Source of the DNA: DASXHY01 sp035552155
GTDB taxonomy: Bacteria; Verrucomicrobiota; Verrucomicrobiia; Limisphaerales; DASXHY01
Length of the DNA stretch: 64,000 nt
Assembly: GCA_035552155.1 (NCBI GenBank)
Contig: DASZLX010000025.1
Location: forward strand, 44,072-108,071
Reading direction: 5' to 3'
Shown here: in pieces, positions 52,974-62,336 of the stretch
Numbering within the stretch: position 1 is the first letter of the stretch
Layout of the letters: every line of letters starts with the position of its first letter
Translations under genes and position numbers: made by a program
Notes under the pieces: model-generated
Seen by the model: the letters and a program-made list of their open reading frames with translations, nothing else
What the model was told of the DNA's origin: nothing
The model's database searches: none

Positions 52974-54062
52974 TTAAATCCAATGTTCGTTTTCGCAGGC
53001 GATACCGACCAGGATCTTGGGAAGCTCGTCAACAGGTCTGCCCAACGTCTCGAATAAAAATGCATAAGAGCTGTGCTGAGTGATGTGGGGGCTTGTACTA
53101 ACGTCCGTAATGTAGGCACTTCCTTCTGCCGACACGCGGAAATCTATTCGGGTGAATCCTCGCATGCCCAAAATTTCCGAGGCACGAATCGCGGACGATT
53201 TCAATGTATTGACAATCGCGTCGTTTTCTTGAAATTTCCAGAACCCATAGCTGTCAACATTGACATCGTCATAAGTCAAAATTTCATTTCCTAGGAAGTT
53301 CTCGCCTCCCTTTGAAATACCGATGGCCATAGGCGCAAACGGTCGACCAGCGTTGATAACAGGGACTTCCACTTCCCAACCAGGAATGAATGCCTGAACA
53401 GTAATTGGTTGTCTGAATTCTGCCGCAATTTTTTCAACATGGAAATCCAGATCGGAACCGACGGTAATCACGGAGTTCCTTCTGATGCCAATACTTGCGG
53501 ATTCGTAGGTAGGTTTTAATATCACCTTTGATCCCATGGTCGGTTGCCGCCCATGAAGCCAGCCATGCTCGCTGGTGTACAGCCATGAATCAGGTGTTTG
53601 TAGGCCAAAACGGGCCAACAAATGCGCAATGTGAAATTTATGCCGGGCAAGGCTTACAACGTAAGCATCGGAACTCGTGATAGGGATTTTGTGCAGAGCA
53701 CAAAAGCACGGGAGAAGAGCCTTGCGCCCAGGGCCGGTGCCGCTGTGAGCTGTATTATAAACCAATATCCGAGATCTTCCGCCGGCGTCGAACTTGTCTG
53801 AATCGGCAAAGCGGATGAAATCCATCTCAGAAAAAAATGGGCGGACGTAAAGGCCACAATTACGCAACGAACCCAAAATCTGTTCAATTTCTTCAGATGA
53901 AAAAAATTCGGTAACGACAGACTGCAATCCGAAGTCATCCTTGGGTTCTGTCACTCCTTTCACGCAAGAAACGACAAAAACGCCGATGCTGCTTTTCTGC
54001 AAATTCAAGCGCTCCAAAATCGATGAGATTCGTGCTGAAAACTCATCCGCCGAATAACTCAT
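52974..54062 (-). CDS. ATP-grasp ligase (D-Ala-D-Ala ligase-like)
   Basis: 362 residues. ATP-grasp features: SDAYVVSLARHKFHIAHLLA with the N-terminal Lys helix, KVILKPTYESASIGIRRNSV (the ATP-binding Lys and loop), PITVQAFIPGWEVEVPVINA, and GFTRIDFRVSAEGSAYITDV followed by STSPH, where the usual metal-ligand Glu-x-Asn is Asp-x-Ser. Family members join carboxylates to amines, as in D-Ala-D-Ala or dipeptides. The N-terminal domain is longer than in Ddl. It is followed on the same strand by nothing, and preceded by an EamA exporter, suggesting that a small amide product is made and exported. Confidence 0.72.
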   Translation of the reverse strand: MSYSADEFSARISSILERLNLQKSSIGVFVVSCVKGVTEPKDDFGLQSVVTEFFSSEEIEQILGSLRNCGLYVRPFFSEMDFIRFADSDKFDAGGRSRILVYNTAHSGTGPGRKALLPCFCALHKIPITSSDAYVVSLARHKFHIAHLLARFGLQTPDSWLYTSEHGWLHGRQPTMGSKVILKPTYESASIGIRRNSVITVGSDLDFHVEKIAAEFRQPITVQAFIPGWEVEVPVINAGRPFAPMAIGISKGGENFLGNEILTYDDVNVDSYGFWKFQENDAIVNTLKSSAIRASEILGMRGFTRIDFRVSAEGSAYITDVSTSPHITQHSSYAFLFETLGRPVDELPKILVGIACENEHWI

Positions 54063-54124
54063 AATTTCTAGTTATCCTTTATAGCGGCCATCCAACACCG
54101 CAGGGAAAACGAAATATTTGAAAT

Positions 54125-55042
54125 TCAATCGGAATGACCAAAGGTGACGACAATAGTTCCAGCCCCCATTAGGACAAATAAAATCATCTTTTTTATCAGG
54201 TTTTGGCTTTCGAGTCGTTCGTGGAAGAGTTCGGGATTTCGACGGACGAAAAGTAGTGCAAATGCGAGTACAAAAATCGGTTGGGCGCTGTCCACACCGG
54301 AAACTACAGATGCGGGAACGATGGTAAGGGCATAAGATTCGGCCGCCTCTCCTCCCCAAGTTAACATCTGCATGAAAATTACCGGAAGTCCCACGTGTTT
54401 GATCTGTTTCGTTGTGAGGACAACATCTCGGCGGGCGTTACTTGTTCCGAAAGCCAAAACTCCGGCAAAGAAGAACTGAATCAGCGAAGACCACGTCAGA
54501 ACTGTCGTCCAGTCTGCACCTTGTTCAAAGGCATATTTGTACAGAACGGTTTGGACATCAAGAATAACTGAGACACCGAGCATCAGCCACGCAGCCTGAT
54601 TTAGCCTGAATTTTTTGGCATCAAACGCCAAAAGCGTAGCACATAATGTAATTCCAAAGTACGCAACATATTGAAGAATACTGAGCCGTTCTTTGACTAG
54701 AAAAAAGGCAAGAAAAGGAACAAAGATTTTTCCGAAAGAAAACAATGAAGTAACAATCGACGTATCTGTTTTGCGGAACGACCGATAATAGGGGAACTGA
54801 TAAATCACCTCGATTAGCGAAATGCCGGTAACTGTCATGATCAGCTTTACCGGAAGAAAATGCGGGCGCGAAAATAACCAAACTAGTGGCAGCACAATCA
54901 CATTGAAGGCGGATGAAAAAAGAACAAGAGTTGTGATCCGTTCAAAAATTTTATTAGAAAGATAGCTGTCGAGAATATTTGCCCAGGCATCTTGAATCGG
55001 AGCGAGAAACGCGCTCGCTATTCCCAGCAGATATCTTGGCAT
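54125..55042 (-). CDS. EamA/DMT-family transporter
   Basis: 305 residues with about ten hydrophobic helices in two halves, the EamA (RhaT/DMT) layout: YLLGIASAFLAPIQDAWANI, SLIEVIYQFPYYRSFRKTDT, SIVTSLFSFGKIFVPFLAFF, and the second half SYALTIVPASVVSGVDSAQP, IFVLAFALLFVRRNPELFHE. Family members export metabolites or amino acids. It is 62 bases upstream of the ATP-grasp gene on the same strand and may export its product or take up a precursor. Confidence 0.8.
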   Translation of the reverse strand: MPRYLLGIASAFLAPIQDAWANILDSYLSNKIFERITTLVLFSSAFNVIVLPLVWLFSRPHFLPVKLIMTVTGISLIEVIYQFPYYRSFRKTDTSIVTSLFSFGKIFVPFLAFFLVKERLSILQYVAYFGITLCATLLAFDAKKFRLNQAAWLMLGVSVILDVQTVLYKYAFEQGADWTTVLTWSSLIQFFFAGVLAFGTSNARRDVVLTTKQIKHVGLPVIFMQMLTWGGEAAESYALTIVPASVVSGVDSAQPIFVLAFALLFVRRNPELFHERLESQNLIKKMILFVLMGAGTIVVTFGHSD

Positions 55043-55267
55043 GCGACATCATAAGCGTTCGTACAGAAAATCAAACAAAACTGTATTCAATCGAACGGAG
55101 ATTAAAATCAGGCGCCCTGGCATTCAGGATAATGCTTTTCCGTTATGCTAGCGAATTCGCGGTTCTGCCTCGCGCCGTTTTTGATTGCAGCCTTTGCCGC
55201 GTGGTCTAAAATCCAGAACTTAAGGAAATTCATTACGACAGGGCAATAATCTTCAGTTTCAAAGCCT

Positions 55268-58200
55268 ATGATCCTTCGCACAATGCTTCAACGCCTTTAC
55301 GCGAGCCTTGTTAGTGGCCCCGGCTTGAATGCGCGACCATACAATAGCCGCCACAGAATTGATTTTCTGGAACTGCGTTACCTGAACGGCCCCGACCCGT
55401 CCACGCTTCTAAAAGAATTGCTGGCGAATCCAACTCGCCCGATCGAATTCCCTGCGAAAGCACCGATTTTTCAACGACCTCAATATCCAGAAAGTGAATG
55501 GTCGGACGAGCAGAAAGCCGCTCGCAATGCCTATGAGAGGCAATCTAGAATTCTAACCAAGTTGCGAGACATCGCGGAAGGCGCGACGGACTACTACAAT
55601 GATTATGGCGAGCATTCATTGTTTCTCGGTTTTCCGGTATTGTCGCTGCCCGCTGCTGATGATCATCGTGGGTTCCGGTCAAATCGGGTACTTGCACCCG
55701 TGGCTTTTGTTCCGGTGAACCTGCGGGTTCGCAGAAGCGCTGGCGCCGGAATGTCTTTGGAAGTGGTCGGCACAGGCGCCGATCTGGTGCAGCCGAATCC
55801 TGGATTGTTGGCTTGGATCGAACAGCAAACCGGCACGAACACCGAAGGTCTTTTTGCTGATGAGGCGGGCGAAGAACCGTGGCGCGAAATAGCAGAGGTT
55901 TTGTCCCTTCTCATTAAAGCTGCGAACCTGAAGGCGGATTCAACCTTTCTTGCGGAAACACAATTGCAGCCGGTTCCGCGAACGGAGGACCTTCCCACTA
56001 CTCCTGCATTGTTGCCCAGTGCCGTGCTTGGTTTGTTTCCTTTGGTAAATCCCGGTTTGTTGCGGGACACAAAGTGGATGATGGAGCAGGAATCGGGATT
56101 AAAAAATCCTGTCAAGGCGTTTTTATCGTCAGACGCGTTGGCCGAGCCGGAGGCCGATCACTTGCCCGAAGCCAAGGAATGGAATCATAATCAAAGCAAG
56201 GTTCCCCGCCCACATAGAGAGTTCTCTCAAGAGCTGCTGGTGACTCACGCGGATCCTTGCCAGGCCGAAGCTGTCACGCACGCCCGGCAAAGCGCGGCAT
56301 TGGTCGTTCACGGTCCGCCGGGCACCGGCAAAAGCCAGACCATAGCCAACATCATTGGCGATCATTTGGCGCGGGGAGAACGTGTTTTGTTTGTCTGCGA
56401 TAAAAGGACAGCGCTCGACGTTGTAAAGTATCGACTTGAGAGCATGAAGCTGGGTTTTCTGTGCGGCGTGATTCATGATCCCCAGCGGGATCGGCGCAAT
56501 CTCTACTTAAGTTTGCGCGAACGTTTAGAGAATCTCGTGCAAGAACCCGTCGCTCCCGATCCGTCGCGTGAACTAGCGTTGGTCAATCAACGGTTGGACG
56601 ATCTTCACGGTGAATTGCGAAGGTATTTCGATTGTCTTCAGTCCAAAAATGGAAACGAAAAATCCTTTCATGAACTTTGTGGGGAATGGCTTGATTTGCG
56701 GAAGAGTGGCAGTGTTGATTTGCCGGACATCGAAGGGCTAACAGTTGAAGTTTTGCAGGCGCATCGTGCTGATGCAGAAGAAATTTTGAGGAGGGCTTTA
56801 ATCGCGAGGTGGCCAGAGAATCCTTATCGCGAGCGAATCGGGATTTCGTTGTCACGGTGGCTGGCAAAACCTCCAGTCCAGCTTCGAGCGGCGCTGGACA
56901 AAGCTCGCGAGTCTGCCAAGCGTGTCGATCAACACGCTAACCCACACCTTGCACCCCTCGATGATAAATTTCCGGTTGCAGATCAATCAACGTCGCGTCT
57001 AGCGTTAAGTGAGCATCTTAATTTGGTCGCGCGGCGCGGCCTCGCCGATTTGGCGGCGCGGCTGGCTTCCGATAGCAATTGGGAACGATGGCGCGAAGAA
57101 TCGGAAAAATTGAAAAAAGAGGGCGAGCGCCTCGGTTCTAGTCTCGACCGGGAGCTTTTTCTGCAAGTCAAGGAACACGTGCCGGCATTGAGTGAGTGCA
57201 GTCGTCACCTACTTTCTTTGGAGGGGTGGAGCCAAGTTGCTCAAAGCTGGAAACGTTTCTTTGCTTCCGCAAAGAAAAAAGTGGCCACGGAGGCGCTTAC
57301 AAATGTTGCCTTGCCGCTCACGCCAGAAAACCTGGAACGAGCGCGCGAATTTTATCTCGGCCTAAAGGCGCGTCATCTTTGGTCGGACTTGCGTGAGCAA
57401 ATCTTGGGACTGTCGGCGGGGAATCTTCCCGGGGACGACGTCCTGTTGGGGTTTCGCGACGGATTGCCGGAAATCTTGAACGTAATCGCCATTGCTCAGC
57501 AGCCGGCAAATGCCTCGGTTCGCGATTACACCATGAGTTCGTTGGGGAATTTAACGGACGCCGAGGGCTTTGTCGCGAACCTGCGGCTTTCCTCTCAACG
57601 GGCACATGCAATTCAGGAACTCGAAGACGCTCTAGCAAACGTTGATCTGTTCAGTCCGGAAAGCATTCGGGAATTGTCCTCCGGTTGGCGCGCTAATGAT
57701 GAAGCAGAGCCTATCTGCGAGAAGTTCATAGAGTTCACCGGCACCCTTGAAGATTTGATGCGTTTGAGAGATCGCATGAGCACATTGCCCGCTCCTTTGC
57801 AGCAGGGATTGTCGACGGCAGCGGATGCTGGTCTGCCATGGGTGGATGCGCATCCTGCTTTGAGGGCATGCACCATTGCCCGGGAAATCCGTCAACGATT
57901 GCGTGAGAATGAATCCCTGGCGAGAATCGATACGCAACGGGTCGAGGCGGCCTTTTCGGAATTGATGGAGCGCACGGCAGAAAAAAACGGGCTCGTGCGC
58001 CAGCGAATCACTCACCTCTGGCAGGAGCGTTGGCGGTCGCGTTTACTTGCCAGCACGGGAACGCGCTTGAATCCTTTGGGAGCCGCTTTGCGGCAACGCT
58101 TGTTCGTCCGCGGCCAGCGCGCCATGAAACTTCGGCAAATGATTGCGGCGGGCAGCGGCTCGGAAGGCGGGGATCCGCTCTTTGATTTTTGTCCGGTGTG

Positions 58201-59629
58201 GATGGCCAGTCCGGCAACCGTCGCGCAAATCTTTCCGCGAGAAACCCTGTTCGACGTAGTTGTTTTCGACGAGGCCAGCCAATGCCGTTTGGAAGAAGCG
58301 TTGCCCGTCCTATTGCGAGCCCGGCGGGTGGTGATCGCAGGCGATCCCAAACAGCTTCCTCCAACGCGCTTTTTTGAGCAATCGCTCGCGGAGAGCGATG
58401 ATACCGCCGCCGAAACAGCAGAAGAAGTGTTTGTTCAGCAACAATCGGAAGCCGAAGATTTGCTCACGGCTGCTTTGAATCTGAATGTGCAGGAAGCGTT
58501 CCTTGACGTGCACTATCGTTCGCGAAACGAGGCATTAATCGGATTCTCGAATGAAATGTTCTACTCCAGCCGCCTGCAACCGATTCCAGGGCATCCGCGC
58601 AACAAGGCATTTCAAGCACCAATCCGTTTGATCCGGGTAAACGGGACTTACAAGGAGCGTACGAACGAAGGAGAAGCCCGAGCAGCGGCAAACCTGGTCG
58701 CGGAATTGCTGGATGATAAAAATCCTCCATCCATTGGAATTGCGTGCTTCAACATCAACCAGCGTGATTTGATAGTCGACATGCTGGAGGAAAAGGCGAT
58801 CCAGGACCGCATTTTCGCCGAACGCCTGGAAGCTGCAAAGCAACGGCGCGGTCGCGACTCATTCGAAGGGTTGTTTGTGCGGAATCTCGAGAATGTGCAG
58901 GGCGATGAGCGGGACCACATTATTATTTCGACGACATTTGGTCTTGATGAACAAGGAAAGTTTCGACGGAATTTCGGTGCATTGTCGCGTTTGGGCGGTG
59001 AACGCCGTTTGAATGTGCTGGTAACGCGCGCCCGCGAAATGATTCACGTTCTGACTTCCATTCCTCATTCGGAGTATGTGAGTTCCCAAACAGTTGCGCC
59101 CGGCGAACGACCGACCGGACGACATTGTCTTTATTCATATCTGCGTTACGCCGAACGTCTAGATGAAGTTTTCGAGAATTGGCAAAAGGAAATCGAAACC
59201 GCCAAAAGAAATGCGGCAACGAAATGCGAGGTCGGCAAAACGGCGCATCCGTCCGCGGTCGCGGAAGTGCTGGGGCGGCGATTGTTTCAGGAGCACAGCA
59301 TCGGCTCGACCGTTTACTGGGGCAACGATGGCTTCTGCGTCGATGTCGCATTGACGCATCCGGAATTGCCATCAGACGTAACCATTGGGGTGATCGCTGA
59401 CTTTACTCGATATGTAAAAACTCCTGATCCCATCGCGTGGGAACATTTCCGCCAAATTATTCTGACTTCCCAAGGTTGGCGGTTGCATCGTGTTTGGACG
59501 CCGGCATTGTTCCGGGACCCCGATGGCAATGTGAGTCTCATCAAACAACGGCATGACGGAACAGCCGCAGAAGATTTTCAAAAGAGGCGTACAACTGAAC
59601 AAGCTGGCGCGGAAATGGATAAAGGGTAG
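55268..59629 (+). CDS. Large SF1 (UPF1-like) helicase with C-terminal Vsr/PD-(D/E)XK-like domain
   Basis: 1453 residues; ATG 55283 is an alternative start. The N-terminal about 340 residues lack catalytic motifs and resemble the region preceding the helicase in DUF4011-type proteins. Helicase motifs: Walker A HGPPGTGKSQTIANIIG (about 347), Walker B VVVFDEASQCRLEEALPVLL (about 994), GDPKQLPPTRFFE, DVHYRSRNEALIGFSNEMF, VQGDERDHIIISTTFG and RLNVLVTRAREMIHVL. About 650 residues of helices separate motif I from II. The last 120 residues (GFCVDVALTHPELPSDVTIG ... SQGWRLHRVWTPALFRD) match Vsr/MTES_1575-like nucleases, but the usual Glu-x-Asp-Gly is Ile-Ala-Asp-Phe, so catalysis is doubtful. It resembles the helicase-nuclease defence protein class named hhe. 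Confidence 0.78.
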   Translation: MILRTMLQRLYASLVSGPGLNARPYNSRHRIDFLELRYLNGPDPSTLLKELLANPTRPIEFPAKAPIFQRPQYPESEWSDEQKAARNAYERQSRILTKLRDIAEGATDYYNDYGEHSLFLGFPVLSLPAADDHRGFRSNRVLAPVAFVPVNLRVRRSAGAGMSLEVVGTGADLVQPNPGLLAWIEQQTGTNTEGLFADEAGEEPWREIAEVLSLLIKAANLKADSTFLAETQLQPVPRTEDLPTTPALLPSAVLGLFPLVNPGLLRDTKWMMEQESGLKNPVKAFLSSDALAEPEADHLPEAKEWNHNQSKVPRPHREFSQELLVTHADPCQAEAVTHARQSAALVVHGPPGTGKSQTIANIIGDHLARGERVLFVCDKRTALDVVKYRLESMKLGFLCGVIHDPQRDRRNLYLSLRERLENLVQEPVAPDPSRELALVNQRLDDLHGELRRYFDCLQSKNGNEKSFHELCGEWLDLRKSGSVDLPDIEGLTVEVLQAHRADAEEILRRALIARWPENPYRERIGISLSRWLAKPPVQLRAALDKARESAKRVDQHANPHLAPLDDKFPVADQSTSRLALSEHLNLVARRGLADLAARLASDSNWERWREESEKLKKEGERLGSSLDRELFLQVKEHVPALSECSRHLLSLEGWSQVAQSWKRFFASAKKKVATEALTNVALPLTPENLERAREFYLGLKARHLWSDLREQILGLSAGNLPGDDVLLGFRDGLPEILNVIAIAQQPANASVRDYTMSSLGNLTDAEGFVANLRLSSQRAHAIQELEDALANVDLFSPESIRELSSGWRANDEAEPICEKFIEFTGTLEDLMRLRDRMSTLPAPLQQGLSTAADAGLPWVDAHPALRACTIAREIRQRLRENESLARIDTQRVEAAFSELMERTAEKNGLVRQRITHLWQERWRSRLLASTGTRLNPLGAALRQRLFVRGQRAMKLRQMIAAGSGSEGGDPLFDFCPVWMASPATVAQIFPRETLFDVVVFDEASQCRLEEALPVLLRARRVVIAGDPKQLPPTRFFEQSLAESDDTAAETAEEVFVQQQSEAEDLLTAALNLNVQEAFLDVHYRSRNEALIGFSNEMFYSSRLQPIPGHPRNKAFQAPIRLIRVNGTYKERTNEGEARAAANLVAELLDDKNPPSIGIACFNINQRDLIVDMLEEKAIQDRIFAERLEAAKQRRGRDSFEGLFVRNLENVQGDERDHIIISTTFGLDEQGKFRRNFGALSRLGGERRLNVLVTRAREMIHVLTSIPHSEYVSSQTVAPGERPTGRHCLYSYLRYAERLDEVFENWQKEIETAKRNAATKCEVGKTAHPSAVAEVLGRRLFQEHSIGSTVYWGNDGFCVDVALTHPELPSDVTIGVIADFTRYVKTPDPIAWEHFRQIILTSQGWRLHRVWTPALFRDPDGNVSLIKQRHDGTAAEDFQKRRTTEQAGAEMDKG

Positions 59630-59770
59630 ATGAAAAGAATCAGATGCGGCTGTGCGAACTTCGGTAATTGACCTGAATATTGTCTTTGACTCTCAAATGG
59701 CAAAATTGCTGATTCGCGTCCGCACTTGCTGAATTTGCGATTTCTTCTAAAATCCCGCACAGGTGCAGGT

Positions 59771-61078
59771 ATGAATCAGGGCAATTCAACGGAACTCACG
59801 CGCGAGGAACTTTACGATAAGGTTTGGTCTCAGCCGACAACCAAAGTGGCGGCCGAACTCGGTATATCAGACGTGGCGCTCAGCAAACGTTGCAAGAAGT
59901 TGCAGGTGCCTAAGCCGCCGCCTGGATATTGGGCGAAAGTTGAGGCCGGGCAAAAGCCACCGAAAATACCGCTGCCACCGAAGCTTTTAAGTCCGAGCGA
60001 GATTCTCGTGCAAACTGCCGAAAAGCCTTTACCTAAAACATTAGCGGTGCCCGACACAACGGAGCAGTTGCATCCGCTAGCAACCGAGTTGTTGCAGACA
60101 TTGAAGACTGCGAAACCGAGCTACGACAAGCGCATTTGGAGCCAGGGATTAACTCTGCCGGAGGTAAAAGTCGGCAAAGGATCAATTGAGCAAGCGGCAA
60201 AATGTTTTCACGTTATTGTTACTCAGGTTGAGGCTGTCGGCATTCCGTTCCGCAAAGCGCAGGGATATCACAATCCAGGATTTTTTAAAAAGGGTAACGA
60301 CCGGCTTTATTTCAAAATCGAAGAGGAATTGATTGATTCTCCAGAGGCAATCCGTCGTCGAAGCTGGCATTCAACAGCGGCCTCTCAAGTTCCGTCCGGA
60401 AAGTTCACATTTTCAATTTATCGGGATCGGTATTCCAGTAAGGATGTCAAACAATGGAAGGACGACGGCAAGTCTTCACTCGGGACGGTTCTTGCCGAGA
60501 TTGTTGGAGAAATTCGCGGATGCTTTGTTGCGGCCATCAAACGTCGAGAACAGGAAGCGATTGAACGGGAAAAGCAACGCATCGAATCAACGCGGCACTG
60601 GAAGGAATATCAGGAACGAGAAGCAATTCGTCTCGCTGAAGAGCGAAAGCAAAAACATGCGGCAGCCTTAGAGGCGACCGCTCACGTCAGGTCAGAAGAC
60701 TTCATTAAAGCAGCCGAATGGTGGAGACTGCATCGGGTGGCGATGGAATTCATTGAGGCTTGCGAACAGCGTTGGCGCGGTTCGCAGGAGGGAAACCTTA
60801 CTCCCGAACAAGTTGCATGGCTGGAATGGGCGCAGGAGAATGCGAAGGGAATGTCGCCGTTTGAAAGCGGCTACCCTGATGCTGTAAAAGACGGGCCTTT
60901 TGATTCGGTCGCCGTTCCGTTTGGCGGGCCATATCCGGAGAAACGAGATTTCCCGCGACCGCCAACAATGCCAAAAATTCCAGCACCTGTTATCCAGCAA
61001 AGTCACTATCCCTCAGAGAACATTCCCCAACCGAAACAACAGTTTCCTTTTTGGCTTAAATACCAGGGTAGAAAATGA
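59771..61078 (+). CDS. HTH-domain protein of unknown function
   Basis: 435 residues from ATG 59771; an in-frame start at 59726 adds 15 unrelated residues. A clear N-terminal helix-turn-helix, ELYDKVWSQPTTKVAAELGI followed by SDVALSKRCKKLQVPKPPPG and YWAKVEAGQKPP, is a recurring leader of proteins near DNA-modification and defence genes. The middle (about 100-260) is mixed alpha/beta, followed by a charged coiled-coil (EQEAIEREKQRIESTRHWKE) and a Pro-rich C-terminus. It probably binds DNA. Same strand as the helicase, 141 bases downstream, possibly one functional unit. Confidence 0.65.
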   Translation: MNQGNSTELTREELYDKVWSQPTTKVAAELGISDVALSKRCKKLQVPKPPPGYWAKVEAGQKPPKIPLPPKLLSPSEILVQTAEKPLPKTLAVPDTTEQLHPLATELLQTLKTAKPSYDKRIWSQGLTLPEVKVGKGSIEQAAKCFHVIVTQVEAVGIPFRKAQGYHNPGFFKKGNDRLYFKIEEELIDSPEAIRRRSWHSTAASQVPSGKFTFSIYRDRYSSKDVKQWKDDGKSSLGTVLAEIVGEIRGCFVAAIKRREQEAIEREKQRIESTRHWKEYQEREAIRLAEERKQKHAAALEATAHVRSEDFIKAAEWWRLHRVAMEFIEACEQRWRGSQEGNLTPEQVAWLEWAQENAKGMSPFESGYPDAVKDGPFDSVAVPFGGPYPEKRDFPRPPTMPKIPAPVIQQSHYPSENIPQPKQQFPFWLKYQGRK

Positions 61079-61262
61079 AGTGTTGATTCGCCAAACCAGT
61101 TGTGGAAGAAGCCCACAATAGAATTTACTCGCGATAGCAACTGCCCTCAAAGACAATAACGGAGTGCGGCTGATAAGCTGGGAGGAGCGGCCTGTTATCT
61201 GCGCTGGGCCACCACTGTTTTGTGGCTAGTGTCCGCTCACGAATCTTGTTATTGCTTTTGGC

Positions 61263-62051
61263 ATGTTCAAGCAAATTGAAATCGACAAGGAACGCGAGCT
61301 TGAAGACCTCGTAATAAAAGATCCCGATGCTATTGAACAAGGGCTCAAGTGCTTGACCCACCAGCGCCATGCAAGTGGGAATTTCATCGACGTCCTCGCA
61401 GTGGATGCGGATGGCGTGCTCGTGGTCATCGAATTGAAGATCGGAGAGGATGACGAGATGCTTTTTCAAGCCTTGGATTATTACGATTGGGTCGCCTCAA
61501 ACCGAGATCGCTTGGCAAACGAATATCAGTCTCGCGCAAAAATTGTCGCAGAAGAAGACCCGCGGATTGTATTGGTAGCATCCAACTTCACAGACCGCCT
61601 GAAGCGGGCAATGCGGTATTTTGAACCTCGCACGACATTGATGGAGTATTCGTGCCTCACAACAAAAGGCGGTGAAAAGGGGCTCTTTTGCAAAGAAGTA
61701 TTTTATGAATCCGAGAATGGATTTGTGCCCTCAATCTCTTTGGAAAACTCACTTTCTTATGTCAAGCCGGAGAACGTTCGGAGAGCATGCAAAAAGGTCC
61801 ACGATCAAATCGTCGCAATCGGCCCCGACATGGAATCAGTACCGCGCGATGGTTACATACGTTTCAAATGCAAAAATCGGGTTGTCGGTGATATTTCGCT
61901 TCGACGGACCTTTTTCGTCGTGTGGTGGTGTTTGGGAAACAATGAATGGGATGGCGTAAAGAAGCTTGCAAGCCTGCGTGACTGGGAGGTTAAGAAAGCC
62001 AAGGTGTTAAAGGCATATGCAAAGCAATATCACGAGTTGGGAGGAAGCTAA
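61263..62051 (+). CDS. NucS-like PD-(D/E)XK nuclease
   Basis: 262 residues. The start ELEDLVIKDPDAIEQGLKCL and the active-site block GNFIDVLAVDADGVLVVIEL followed by KIGEDDEMLFQALDYYDWVA are typical of NucS/DUF91-type PD-(D/E)XK nucleases (Asp in FIDVL, Glu-x-Lys in IELK, Gln in the next helix). The following ~140 residues (VWWCLGNNEWDGVKKLASLR) are less conserved. Could be a mismatch or branched-DNA endonuclease, or a defence nuclease given the neighbours. Start chosen at the ATG giving the family N-terminus; TTG/ATG upstream are not supported. 285 bases after its stop hold nothing recognisable. Confidence 0.75.
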   Translation: MFKQIEIDKERELEDLVIKDPDAIEQGLKCLTHQRHASGNFIDVLAVDADGVLVVIELKIGEDDEMLFQALDYYDWVASNRDRLANEYQSRAKIVAEEDPRIVLVASNFTDRLKRAMRYFEPRTTLMEYSCLTTKGGEKGLFCKEVFYESENGFVPSISLENSLSYVKPENVRRACKKVHDQIVAIGPDMESVPRDGYIRFKCKNRVVGDISLRRTFFVVWWCLGNNEWDGVKKLASLRDWEVKKAKVLKAYAKQYHELGGS

Positions 62052-62336
62052 AGATTCAAATCGTCCGCGGCAGGTCGCGAAGTTCAACGCGCTGCTTTCA
62101 CTGCCCCGATTCATCGCAATTTCGCCGACTCGTCTTTACAATACGTCAGTGCAAAATCTCCGTCTTTCGGTCGAAGATATCGCGGCTTCCCTCATCAAGT
62201 CATTTGGTGGCCTTCCTGAGAGACCCGCACCAGGCAGGAGCGCGGGATGATCGGGGATAGACAACGCAGCTTAAGCTCGACATAGGTACTGCACGCAACA
62301 TCGTAGTTGCTCGATTGATGTGGAGGGCGTCGCACT

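Noticed and set aside
54072..54359. 95-codon open frame downstream of the EamA gene on the minus strand
   Set aside because: It overlaps the transporter in another frame and has no protein-like features.
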